Positions 1 to 8,807 of a stretch of DNA of 64,000 nt are shown here, one piece after another. The notes below the pieces were generated by a model. The model worked only from the letters and a program-made list of their open reading frames with translations, did no database searches and was not told where the DNA came from. The position numbers and the translations under genes were made by a program. The DNA is from CAWGJC01 sp965276665 (GTDB lineage Bacteria > Pseudomonadota > Alphaproteobacteria > Acetobacterales > Acetobacteraceae), in contig OZ255620.1 in the NCBI GenBank assembly GCA_965276665.1, positions 3,844,001-3,908,000 of the forward strand. Reading direction: 5' to 3'. Position 1 is the stretch's first letter, and each line of letters starts with the position of its first letter.

Positions 1-75
1 GATCGGATCGGATCGTCTTCCCCCCAGCCGACATGACATTCCCCCCGGAATAGAAGGCGGCAAACCGCCGCCAAC

Positions 76-93
76 TGTCAATCTAAACTGACG
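76..93. promoter_or_regulatory. Candidate PpsR/CrtJ operator upstream of bchF
   Basis: The sequence reads TGT-N12-ACG, one base off the TGT-N12-ACA palindrome known for PpsR/CrtJ. It lies about 150 bp before the bchF start in an AT-richer patch. A TTGACA hexamer at 104-109, with a weak TAGGCT about 18 bases further on, could be a promoter that this site would cover. The binding assignment is inference. The rest of positions 1-244 shows only small GC hairpins (for example 56-69) and no gene. Confidence 0.5.
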
Positions 94-244
94 TGAATTA
101 TGGTTGACACGCCTCCTGACCCACTCCTAGGCTTTGGCCCATACCTCACCCGGTCCGCATCCGAAGCGACCCGAGCCGGGAGAGAGGCCGAAGTGGGCTG
201 CATCGAATGGCAGCGCACACGCCCCGAGGAGGAGTTGTCAAGCG

Positions 245-859
245 ATGCGTACGTCCAAAATTTTGGATCGCCTCCTGGACTCCGTCGATTGCTGCCCCTG
301 GGGCGCGACGGCCGGGCGGCGGCTCGCCATCGACATCCCGGAATTACTGCCGTTCCGGCCGGCGCCGATTGGCCGGCGATTGCCGCTCTACACCGCCGAG
401 CAGCGGCGCCGGCGCGACTCCTCACCCTGGACGTTGGTGCAGGGCGTGCTCGCCCCGGTGCAGTTCGCCGTGTTCCTCATCAGCCTGGCACTCGTGCTGC
501 GCACGCTGGTCACCGGCTCCGGCGTCGGCCTCGCCACCGCCTCGGTCGTGGCGAAGACCTGCGTGCTCTACGGCATCATGGTCACCGGCTCGATCTGGGA
601 GCAGCGCGTGTTCGGCCGCTACCTCTTCGCGCCCGCCTTCTTCTGGGAGGACGTGATGAGCCTCCTCGTGCTGGCCCTGCACACCGCCTGGCTCATGGCT
701 CTCCTGCTTGGCGGCATGACGCTGCACCAGCAGCTTCTGCTCGCGCTCGCCGCCTATGCGAGCTACCTCGTCAACGCCGCGCAATACGTGCTGAAGCTGC
801 GTTCGGTGCGGCGCGAGACGACGGTGGCCGCCGCCGCCGGCGCGCTCGGGTCCTGGTGA
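245..859 (+). CDS. bchF: 2-vinyl bacteriochlorophyllide hydratase BchF
   Basis: This 204-residue membrane protein hydrates the C3 vinyl group of (bacterio)chlorophyllide to hydroxyethyl, on the way to the acetyl group of bacteriochlorophyll a. The family signature RRRRDSSPWTLVQGVLAPVQ is followed by several hydrophobic helices. The frame is open further upstream. ATG 245 is chosen because GAGGAGGAG ends about 10 bases before it, while the upstream residues look non-coding. The stop overlaps the bchN start, so it leads the long bchFNBHLM-lhaA-puh run. The N-terminal 30 residues or so are longer than usual, so a later start is possible, but no Met lies closer to the conserved block. Confidence 0.9.
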   Translation: MRTSKILDRLLDSVDCCPWGATAGRRLAIDIPELLPFRPAPIGRRLPLYTAEQRRRRDSSPWTLVQGVLAPVQFAVFLISLALVLRTLVTGSGVGLATASVVAKTCVLYGIMVTGSIWEQRVFGRYLFAPAFFWEDVMSLLVLALHTAWLMALLLGGMTLHQQLLLALAAYASYLVNAAQYVLKLRSVRRETTVAAAAGALGSW

Positions 860-2157
860 TGGCCGGCGTAGGTCCGATCGCGGCGGCTCGTTCGGATGCG
901 GCGCCGGGCTGCGCCGAGCCGGTCGTGCTGCGCGAGCGCGGCCAGCGCGAGGTGTTCTGCGGTCTCACCGGCATCGTCTGGCTGCACCGCAAGATCCAGG
1001 ATGCGTTCTTCCTCGTGGTCGGCTCGCGCACCTGCGCGCATCTCATCCAGTCCGCCGCCGGCGTGATGATCTTCGCCGAGCCGCGTTTCGCCACCGCGAT
1101 CATCGGCGAGCGCGACCTCGCCGGCCTTGCCGACCCGAATGCGGAACTCGACCGCGTGGTCGGCCAGCTGCTCACGCGACGCCCCGACATCCGCCTGCTC
1201 TTTCTCGTGGGCTCCTGCCCGTCGGAGGTCATCAAGCTCGATCTCTCGCGGGCGGCCGAGCGGCTCAACGCGAAGCATGCGCCCGCCGTGCGCGTGCTCA
1301 ACTATTCCGGCAGCGGCATCGAGACGACGTTCACCGAGGGCGAGGATGCCTGCCTTGCCGCGCTGGTGCCTATCATGCCGCGCACGACGCGCGGCGCCCC
1401 GCGACGCCTGCTGGTCGTCGGCGCGCTCGCCGAGCTGGTCGAGGACCAGTTCCGCCGGCTGCTCGAAGGGCTGGGCATCGCGCAGGCCGATTTCCTGCCG
1501 CCGCGCCGCGCGGGCGATCTGCCGCCGGTCGGAACGGAAACCGACTTCCTGCTGGCGCAGCCCTTCCTCGCCGCCACCGCGGCGGCGCTCGAATCCCGCG
1601 GCGCGCGGCGCATCGCCGCACCCTTCCCGCTCGGCGCCGAGGGCACCACCGCCTGGCTGCGGGCCGCCGCCATGGCGCATGGTGTCGGCCAGGGGCGATT
1701 CGAATCGGTGATCGCGCTGCCGCGCGAGCGCGCCCGGCGCAGCATGGAGCACGCGCGCGCCGAGCTCGCCGGACGGCGCATCTTCTTCTTCCCCGACAGC
1801 CAGCTCGAGATCCCGCTCGCCCGCTTCGTCGCGCGCGAGCTCGGGATGGGCGTGATCGAGGCCGGTACGCCCTATCTGCACCGCGCGCATCTCGCCGAGG
1901 AACTCGCGCTGCTGCCGGCGGAGACGCGCATCAGTGAGGGGCAGGATGTCGAGCATCAGCTCGACCGCTGCCGCGCCGCAGCGCCCGACCTCGTGGTCTG
2001 CGGACTCGGCCTCGCCAACCCGCTGGAGGCGGAGGGCACCAGCACGAAATGGTCGATCGAGCTCGTCTTCACGCCGATCCAGGGCTACGAGCAGGCCGCC
2101 GACCTGGCCGAGCTTTTCGCCCGCCCGCTGCGCCGCCGCCGGCGCCTGGCAGTCTGA
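859..2157 (+). CDS. bchN: Light-independent protochlorophyllide reductase subunit N
   Basis: BchN pairs with BchB to form the NifDK-like catalytic component of DPOR, which reduces ring D of protochlorophyllide using electrons from BchL. The 432 residues match the family. Three Cys expected to hold the NB [4Fe-4S] cluster are visible at C34 (VFCGLTG), C59 (SRTCAH) and C120 (VGSCPSE). The ATG shares a base with the bchF stop (TGATG), which argues for translational coupling. The reading frame extends far upstream of 859, but that part has no similarity to BchN. Confidence 0.95.
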   Translation: MAGVGPIAAARSDAAPGCAEPVVLRERGQREVFCGLTGIVWLHRKIQDAFFLVVGSRTCAHLIQSAAGVMIFAEPRFATAIIGERDLAGLADPNAELDRVVGQLLTRRPDIRLLFLVGSCPSEVIKLDLSRAAERLNAKHAPAVRVLNYSGSGIETTFTEGEDACLAALVPIMPRTTRGAPRRLLVVGALAELVEDQFRRLLEGLGIAQADFLPPRRAGDLPPVGTETDFLLAQPFLAATAAALESRGARRIAAPFPLGAEGTTAWLRAAAMAHGVGQGRFESVIALPRERARRSMEHARAELAGRRIFFFPDSQLEIPLARFVARELGMGVIEAGTPYLHRAHLAEELALLPAETRISEGQDVEHQLDRCRAAAPDLVVCGLGLANPLEAEGTSTKWSIELVFTPIQGYEQAADLAELFARPLRRRRRLAV

Positions 2158-2160
2158 GAC

Positions 2161-3663
2161 ATGGAGCTCTCGCTCTGGACCTATGAAGGGCCGCCCCATG
2201 TTGGGGCGATGCGAATCGCGACCGCGATGCAGGGCGTGCATTACGTGCTGCACGCGCCGCAGGGCGACACCTACGCCGACCTGCTCTTCACCATGATCGA
2301 GCGCCTGCCGAAGCGACCGCCGGTAACCTACACGACGTTCCAGGCGCGCGACCTCGGCGGCGACACCGCCGAGCTGTTTAAATCCGCCGTACGCGGCGCG
2401 TATGAGCGCTTCCGTCCGGAGGCGATCCTGGTCGGCGCCTCGTGCACGGCGGAGCTGATCCAGGACGATCCGGGCGGCCTCGCGGTGGCGCTCGACCTGC
2501 CGGTCCCGGTGGTACCGCTTGAGCTGCCCGCCTATCAGCGCAAGGAGAACTGGGGGGCGTCGGAAACCTTCTACCGCATCGTCCGCGCGCTCGCTCCCGC
2601 CAAACGCGCGCCGCGTGCGCCCGGCGCCGCGCCGCGCTGCAACATCCTGGGCCCGACGGCGCTCGGCTTCCGCCATCGCGACGACCTCGCCGAAATCCAG
2701 GCGCTGCTTGCCGCGCTCGGCATCGACATCAACGTGGTGGCGCCGCTCGGCGCGACGGTCGCCGATATCGGCCGGCTGCACGAGGCGGAGTTCAACGTCG
2801 TGCTCTATCCCGAGATCGCCGCGACCGCCGCGCGCCATCTCGATCGCACGCTCGATCAGCCGGCGACGACGATAGTGCCGATCGGCGTCGGTGCTACGCG
2901 CGACTTCATCGAGGAGGTGGCGACGCTTGCCGGCGTCGATCCGGTGCGCGCCCTTTCCGGCGCCGGCTCGCGGTTGCCGTGGTATTCGCGCTCGGTCGAT
3001 GCGACGGCGCTCACCGACAAGCGCGTCTTCATCTTCGGCGACGCCACGCACGCGATCGCCGCCGCGCGCGTCGCGGCGCAGGAGCTCGGCTTCCGCGTCG
3101 TCGGCCTCGGCAGCTTCAGCCGCGAATTCGCTCGCGAGCTGCGCGCCGCCGCCGCCCTCTACGACGTCGAGGCACTGATCACAGACGACTATCTCGCGGT
3201 CGAGGCGCAGATCGCCGCGTTACAGCCCGAGCTCGTGCTCGGCACGCAGATGGAGCGCCATGTCGCCAAGCGCATGGGCCTGCCCTGCGCGGTGATCTCC
3301 TCGCCCGTGCACGTGCAGGATTTCCCCGCGCGTCACTCGCCGCAGATGGGGTTCGAGGGCGCGAACGTGCTGTTCGACACGTGGCTGCACCCGCTGATGA
3401 TGGGGCTCGAGGAGCATCTGCTGGCGATGTTCCGTGAAGATTTCGAGTTCCATGACGATGCGGCGCCCTCGCATGTCGGCGCCGTCGCGGCGCCGGCGGC
3501 CGGCCCGCTCTGGGACGCGGCGGCGGATCGCGAGCTTGGCCGCATCCCGTTCTTCGTGCGCGGCAAGGCACGGCGCAACACCGAGCTCTTCGCCCGCGAG
3601 CGTGGCCTCCCGACCATCACCCTGGAAACGCTGTACGATGCAAAAGCGCATTTCGGCCGCTGA
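2161..3663 (+). CDS. bchB: Light-independent protochlorophyllide reductase subunit B
   Basis: This 500-residue NifK-like subunit of DPOR starts with the typical MELSLWTYEGPPHVGAMRIA. Asp36 in the PQGDTYADL block corresponds to the unusual Asp ligand of the NB cluster known from crystal structures. GASCTAELIQDDPGG is a second family hallmark. It follows bchN after 3 bases. The last 26 bases also encode the start of bchH in another frame. BchB works in the cytoplasm with BchN and the ATPase BchL. Confidence 0.95.
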   Translation: MELSLWTYEGPPHVGAMRIATAMQGVHYVLHAPQGDTYADLLFTMIERLPKRPPVTYTTFQARDLGGDTAELFKSAVRGAYERFRPEAILVGASCTAELIQDDPGGLAVALDLPVPVVPLELPAYQRKENWGASETFYRIVRALAPAKRAPRAPGAAPRCNILGPTALGFRHRDDLAEIQALLAALGIDINVVAPLGATVADIGRLHEAEFNVVLYPEIAATAARHLDRTLDQPATTIVPIGVGATRDFIEEVATLAGVDPVRALSGAGSRLPWYSRSVDATALTDKRVFIFGDATHAIAAARVAAQELGFRVVGLGSFSREFARELRAAAALYDVEALITDDYLAVEAQIAALQPELVLGTQMERHVAKRMGLPCAVISSPVHVQDFPARHSPQMGFEGANVLFDTWLHPLMMGLEEHLLAMFREDFEFHDDAAPSHVGAVAAPAAGPLWDAAADRELGRIPFFVRGKARRNTELFARERGLPTITLETLYDAKAHFGR

Positions 3664-6600
3664 CACCGTCGCGATCCGGGTCGTCCTCGTGACGATGGAC
3701 ACGCATCTCGCGACCGCCGCGGCGAGCGTGCGCGCCGCGCTGCGGCGCGAGATCCCAGGCCTCGATCTCGTCATCCATGCCGCCGCCGAATGGCTCGGAG
3801 ACGCGGAAGCGCTCGAGGCCTGCCGCGCCGACATCGCGCAAGGCGACATCGTGCTCGTCACGATGCTGTTCCTCGAGGACCACATCCGCGCCGTGCTGCC
3901 CGCGCTCGCCGCGCGCCGCGCAGAATGCGACGCGATGCTGTGCTGCATGTCAGCCGGCGAGGTGACGCGCCTCACCCGGCTCGGCCGCTTCGACATGACG
4001 CAGCAGCCCTCCGGCCCGCTCGCCCTGCTGCGCAAGCTGCGCGGTCGGCGCGCGCCGGGCGCCGCGGCCGCGAGCGGCCGTTCGGAGATGACGATGCTGC
4101 GCCAGCTGCCGCGGCTGATGAAGTTCATCCCCGGCACCGCGCAGGATGTGCGCGCCTTCTTCCTCGCCATTCAGTACTGGCTTGCGGGTTCGGAGGCGAA
4201 TCTCGGCAATCTCGTGCGCATGATGATCGACCGCTATGCCGATGGCGACCGGCGCGTCCTGCGCGGCACGCTCGCCGTAGACGGCCCGGTGGTCTATCCG
4301 GATGTCGGCCTCTATCATCCGCGCATTCCGGGTCGCTTCGCCGAGCGCGTCGAGCGTCTGCCGGGTACCGGCTCCGCCGGCACGGTCGGGCTCCTGCTGC
4401 TGCGCTCCTACCTGCTCGCCGCCAATACCGCGCATTATGACGGGATGATCGCCGCGCTCGAGGCGCGCGGGCTGCGTGTGGTGCCGGCTTTCGCGAGCGG
4501 ACTCGATTCGCGCCCGGCGATCGAGCGCTTCTTTCTCCGCAACGGCCGCCCCTGCGTCGACGCCGTGCTCTCGCTCACCGGCTTCTCGCTCGTCGGCGGC
4601 CCCGCCTACAATGACAGCCACGCCGCGGAGGCGCTGCTCGCCACGCTCGACGTGCCGTATCTCGCCGCGCAGGCGCTCGAGTTCCAGACGCTGGAACAGT
4701 GGCGCGCGGATGCGCGCGGGCTGCTACCTGTCGAGGCGACGATGATGGTGGCGATCCCCGAGCTCGACGGCGCCACCGTGCCGACGGTGTTCGGCGGCCG
4801 CGCCTCGGGGGGCGCCGGCGAGCGCAAGCGCGACATGGAAGTGGATCCCGCCCGCGCGGCGATGCTCGCCGCCCGCCTCGCCCGCATCGTCGCGCTGCGC
4901 CGCAAGGCCCGCGCGGCGCGGCGCCTCGCCATCGTACTGTTCAACTTCCCCCCGAATGCCGGCGCGGCCGGCACCGCGGCCTATCTCGCCGTGTTCGAGT
5001 CCCTGCACAACACGCTGGCCGGCCTGCGCGAGGCGGGTTATGCGGTCGATCTGCCGCCCGATGCCGCGGCGCTGCGCGCGCGCATTCTCGAAGGCAATGC
5101 GGCGCTGCACGGCACCGATGCGAATGTCGCCGCCCGCATTCCCGCCGACGCGCATGTGCGCGGCCAGCCCTGGCTCGAGGAGATCGAACGGCAATGGGGC
5201 CCGGCGCCGGGCCGCCATCAGAGCGACGGCAGCGCGCTGCTCGTGCTCGGCGCGCAATTCGGCAACGTCTTCGTCGGGTTGCAGCCAGCCTTCGGGTTCG
5301 AGGGCGACCCGATGCGGCTGCTCTTCGAGCGCGGTTTCGCGCCGACGCACGCCTTCGCCGCCTTCTATCGCTGGATCCGCGACGGTTTCGGCGCCGACGC
5401 CGTGCTGCATTTCGGCACGCATGGCGCGCTCGAATTCATGCCGGGAAAGCAGACCGGCCTTTCCGACGAATGCTGGCCCGACCGGCTGATCGGCGATCTG
5501 CCTAATTTCTATTTCTACGCCTCGAACAATCCGTCCGAGGGCATGCTCGCCAAGCGCCGCGCTGCCGCCGTGCTGCTGAGCTATCTGACGCCCTCCGTCG
5601 CGCGCGCCGGGCTCTATCGTGGGCTGCTGGAATTGCGCACGACCCTCGATCGCTGGCGCGGGCTCGACCCCGATGCGGACGCGGCGCAGCGCGATGCGCT
5701 CGCGACACTCCTGCAGGCGCAGGCCGCCGCGGTGGCGCTCGCCGAGGCGGAGCCGCCCTGGGCGGACCGGACCGCCGAAACCGAGCGGCTGACGGCGGCG
5801 CTGTTCGAGCTGGAAACCACCCTCATCCCGCACGGCCTGCACGTCATCGGCGCGCCGCCGGACGCCGCGGCGCGCGCCGACATGCTGGACGCCGCCGGCA
5901 TCGACGATCCGCCGCGCCGCGCCGCGCTAGACGCTTTGCTCGCGCAGGACCATGAAATCCCGGCGCTGCTGCATGCGCTTGACGGCGGCTATGTGCGCCC
6001 CGCGCCGGGCGGGGATCTCATGCGCAACCCCGATGTGCTGCCGACCGGGCGCAATCTGCACGGATTCGACCCGTTCCGCATGCCGAGCGCGTTCGCGCTC
6101 GCTGATGGCGCGCGCCAAGCCGCCCGCCTGCTTGCGCGGCACGCGGCCGACGGCAAGGGATTGCCGGAAACCGTCGCGATGGTGCTGTGGGGAACTGACA
6201 ATCTCAAAACCGAGGGCGGCCCGATCGCACAGGCGCTCTGGCTGATGGGCGCAACCGCGCGCTTCGACACCTATGGCAGGCTGGCGGGCGCACGCCTCAT
6301 CGACCTCGCCGAGCTCGGCCGACCGCGCATCGACGTCGTGCTCACCCTTTCCGGCATCTTCCGCGACCTCCTGCCCTTGCAGGTGCGGCTGCTCGCCGAG
6401 GCGGCGCTGCTGGCGGCGGAGGCGGACGAGCCGCCCGAATGCAACATGATCCGCAAGCATGCGCTCGCCTTCCAGGCCGCGCAGGGCGGCGACCTTGCGC
6501 GCGCGGCGCTCCGCGTGTTCGGCAATGCGGAAGGCGCCTATGGCGCCAATGTCAATCAGCTTGTCGGCAGCGGCGTGTGGAACGACGAGGACGAGATCGC

Positions 6601-7243
6601 CGAAGCCTTCGTCCGGCGCAAGGGCTTCGCCTATGGCGCGGACGGGCGCGCCGGCGCCGAGCGCGCGGTGCTCGCCCATCTTCTCGCCGATGTCGGCGCG
6701 ACGTATCAGAATCTCGACTCGATCGAGCTCGGCGTCACCAGCGTCGACCACTATTTCGACACGCTCGGCGGCATCAGCCGCGCCGTGCGCCGGGCGCGCG
6801 GCGGCAGCGCGGCCTCTGTCTATATCGGCGACCAGACCCGCGGGGACGGGGTGGTGCGCACCATCGCCGAGCAGGTCGCGCTCGAGACGCGCACGCGGGC
6901 GCTCAACCCGAAATGGTACGAGGCGCTGCTCAAGCATGGCTATGAGGGCGTGCGCGAGATCGATGCCTGTGTCACGAACACGCTGGGCTGGTCGGCGACC
7001 ACGGGCGAGGTTTCGCCTTGGGTCTATCAGCAACTCGCCGAGACATACCTGCTCGACGAGACGATGCGGGAACGGCTCGCGGCGCTCAATCCCAAAGCCT
7101 CGGCGCGGATCGCGAACCGCCTGATCGAGGCGGAAGCCCGGCATTACTGGTCGCCCGATCCGGCGACGCTCGAGGCGCTGCGGCGCGCGGGCGAGGCGCT
7201 CGAGGATCGGCTGGAAGGCATAGGCATGGAGATGGCCGCATGA
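3638..7243 (+). CDS. bchH: Magnesium chelatase subunit BchH
   Basis: BchH is the large porphyrin-binding subunit of Mg-chelatase. It binds protoporphyrin IX, and BchI/BchD drive Mg insertion at the branch point with haem. The 1201 residues match the usual size of about 1190-1250, with CobN/BchH-type blocks such as LSLTGFSLVGGPAYND and VLHFGTHGALEFMPGKQ. ATG 3638 lies inside bchB and gives a 26-bp overlap. The next in-frame Met, in VTMDTHLA, would remove the conserved VRVVLVTMD-type opening. The partners BchI and BchD are encoded at 20-23 kb. Confidence 0.95.
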   Translation: MQKRISAADTVAIRVVLVTMDTHLATAAASVRAALRREIPGLDLVIHAAAEWLGDAEALEACRADIAQGDIVLVTMLFLEDHIRAVLPALAARRAECDAMLCCMSAGEVTRLTRLGRFDMTQQPSGPLALLRKLRGRRAPGAAAASGRSEMTMLRQLPRLMKFIPGTAQDVRAFFLAIQYWLAGSEANLGNLVRMMIDRYADGDRRVLRGTLAVDGPVVYPDVGLYHPRIPGRFAERVERLPGTGSAGTVGLLLLRSYLLAANTAHYDGMIAALEARGLRVVPAFASGLDSRPAIERFFLRNGRPCVDAVLSLTGFSLVGGPAYNDSHAAEALLATLDVPYLAAQALEFQTLEQWRADARGLLPVEATMMVAIPELDGATVPTVFGGRASGGAGERKRDMEVDPARAAMLAARLARIVALRRKARAARRLAIVLFNFPPNAGAAGTAAYLAVFESLHNTLAGLREAGYAVDLPPDAAALRARILEGNAALHGTDANVAARIPADAHVRGQPWLEEIERQWGPAPGRHQSDGSALLVLGAQFGNVFVGLQPAFGFEGDPMRLLFERGFAPTHAFAAFYRWIRDGFGADAVLHFGTHGALEFMPGKQTGLSDECWPDRLIGDLPNFYFYASNNPSEGMLAKRRAAAVLLSYLTPSVARAGLYRGLLELRTTLDRWRGLDPDADAAQRDALATLLQAQAAAVALAEAEPPWADRTAETERLTAALFELETTLIPHGLHVIGAPPDAAARADMLDAAGIDDPPRRAALDALLAQDHEIPALLHALDGGYVRPAPGGDLMRNPDVLPTGRNLHGFDPFRMPSAFALADGARQAARLLARHAADGKGLPETVAMVLWGTDNLKTEGGPIAQALWLMGATARFDTYGRLAGARLIDLAELGRPRIDVVLTLSGIFRDLLPLQVRLLAEAALLAAEADEPPECNMIRKHALAFQAAQGGDLARAALRVFGNAEGAYGANVNQLVGSGVWNDEDEIAEAFVRRKGFAYGADGRAGAERAVLAHLLADVGATYQNLDSIELGVTSVDHYFDTLGGISRAVRRARGGSAASVYIGDQTRGDGVVRTIAEQVALETRTRALNPKWYEALLKHGYEGVREIDACVTNTLGWSATTGEVSPWVYQQLAETYLLDETMRERLAALNPKASARIANRLIEAEARHYWSPDPATLEALRRAGEALEDRLEGIGMEMAA

Positions 7244-8127
7244 GCACGACAATGCTGGCGCGGCCCGAGGATGGCGAGGGCAGCGTGCAGGTGCGCCTCG
7301 ATCCGGCGGCGCGGATCGGCACCGCCAAGGTGTTCGCGGTGTACGGCAAGGGCGGCATCGGCAAGAGCACCACCTCTTCCAACCTCTCGGTCGCCTTCGC
7401 CAGGCTCGGCAAGCGGGTGCTGCAGATCGGCTGCGATCCCAAGCATGATTCGACCTTCACGCTGACGAAGCAGCTGATGCCGACGGTGATCGACGTGCTG
7501 GAAGGCGTCGATTTCCATGCCGAGGAATTGCGCGTCGAGGATTTCGTGCATGTCGGCTATGGCGGCGTGATGTGCGTCGAGGCGGGCGGGCCGCCGGCGG
7601 GCACCGGATGCGGTGGCTATGTCGTCGGACAGACGGTGAAGCTGCTCAAAGAGCACCATCTGCTGGAGGATACCGACGTCGTCATCTTCGACGTGCTCGG
7701 CGACGTGGTGTGCGGCGGATTCGCCGCGCCGCTGCAGTATGCCGAGCGCGCGCTCGTGGTGGCGGCGAACGATTTCGACTCGATCTTCGCCATGAACCGA
7801 ATCGTCGCGGCGATTGCGGCGAAGTCGCGCAACTACGCCGTGCGTCTCGGCGGCGTGATCGCCAACCGGAGCGCGGCGACCGAGCAGATCGAGCGGTTCA
7901 ACCAGGCGACCGGCCTCGCGACGCTCGCGCATTTCCCCGATCTCGACGTGATCCGCCGCTCGCGGCTCGCGAAATCCACGCTGTTCGAGATGCCGGACTC
8001 GCCGGAGCTCGAAGCGGTGCGCACGGAATATCTGCGGCTTGCCGCCGCGCTCTGGGCGGGGACGGACCCGCTGGTCGGGCGGCCGCTCAAGGATCGCGAG
8101 ATTTTCGACCTGCTGGGATTCGACTGA
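7240..8127 (+). CDS. bchL: Light-independent protochlorophyllide reductase ATPase BchL
   Basis: This 295-residue NifH-like homodimeric ATPase feeds electrons to BchNB. A Walker A motif (YGKGGIGKSTT) is followed by IGCDPKHDSTFTL and the cluster-ligand regions GTGCGGYV and DVVCGGFAAPL, each with a Cys for the bridging [4Fe-4S] cluster. The start codon overlaps the bchH stop as ATGA. It is distinct from the paralogous BchX at 33.5 kb, which has YGKGGIGKSFT and CDPKSD. Confidence 0.96.
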   Translation: MSTTMLARPEDGEGSVQVRLDPAARIGTAKVFAVYGKGGIGKSTTSSNLSVAFARLGKRVLQIGCDPKHDSTFTLTKQLMPTVIDVLEGVDFHAEELRVEDFVHVGYGGVMCVEAGGPPAGTGCGGYVVGQTVKLLKEHHLLEDTDVVIFDVLGDVVCGGFAAPLQYAERALVVAANDFDSIFAMNRIVAAIAAKSRNYAVRLGGVIANRSAATEQIERFNQATGLATLAHFPDLDVIRRSRLAKSTLFEMPDSPELEAVRTEYLRLAAALWAGTDPLVGRPLKDREIFDLLGFD

Positions 8128-8807
8128 TGCGGAGCGCGACGTACCTGGCGCGGCGCGGCGAGATCGAGGCGTATTTCGACCGCACCGCCGCGGAAGCCTG
8201 GTCCCGCCTGACCTCGGAGGCGAAGGTGAGCGGCATCCGCGCGACGGTGCGTGCGGGGCGCGAGCGCATGCGGGCGACGCTGCTCGGCTGGCTGCCGGCG
8301 GATCTCTCCGGGCGGCGCGTGCTCGATGCCGGATGCGGCACCGGCGCGCTGGCGTCGGAAGCGGCGCGGCGGGGCGGCGAAATCGTCGCGGTCGATCTCT
8401 CGCCGACGCTGATCGGGCTCGCGCGCGAACGCGCGCCGGCGGGGAGCGCGATCGATTTCCGCGTCGGCGACATGCACGACCCGGCGCTCGGCGCGTTCGA
8501 CCATGTCGTGTGCATGGACTCGCTCATCCATTATCGCCCGCGCGACATGGCGGCGATCGTGGCGTCGCTCGGCGCGCGGACGCGTGTCTCACTGCTCATC
8601 ACCTTCGCGCCGCGCACCCCGCTACTCGCCGCGATGCATGCGGTGGGTCGCGTCTTCCCGCGCGGCAATCGCGCGCCGGCCATCGAGCCGGTGCGCGCTG
8701 CGGACCTGCGGCGCCGGCTCGGCGCGCTGCCGGACTGGCGCATCGCGCGCAGCGAGCGCATCGTCAGCGGGTTCTACATGTCGCAGGCGCTGGAGTTGCG
8801 GCGATGA
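8127..8807 (+). CDS. bchM: Mg-protoporphyrin IX O-methyltransferase BchM
   Basis: BchM methylates the C13 propionate of Mg-protoporphyrin IX with S-adenosylmethionine and so makes the substrate of the AcsF cyclase. The 226-residue protein has the class I SAM-binding motif VLDAGCGTGALA at about residues 66-77, a VDLSP acidic-loop region and FDHVVCMDSLIHY. Its ATG overlaps the bchL stop and its stop overlaps the lhaA start, so the three genes are tightly coupled. Confidence 0.93.
   Translation: MRSATYLARRGEIEAYFDRTAAEAWSRLTSEAKVSGIRATVRAGRERMRATLLGWLPADLSGRRVLDAGCGTGALASEAARRGGEIVAVDLSPTLIGLARERAPAGSAIDFRVGDMHDPALGAFDHVVCMDSLIHYRPRDMAAIVASLGARTRVSLLITFAPRTPLLAAMHAVGRVFPRGNRAPAIEPVRAADLRRRLGALPDWRIARSERIVSGFYMSQALELRR

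Noticed and set aside
763..3051. Long minus-strand open frame of 762 codons opposite bchN and bchB
   Set aside because: It is a GC-rich shadow of two clearly identified plus-strand genes, is Arg/Asp/Gly-rich and shows no family motif.
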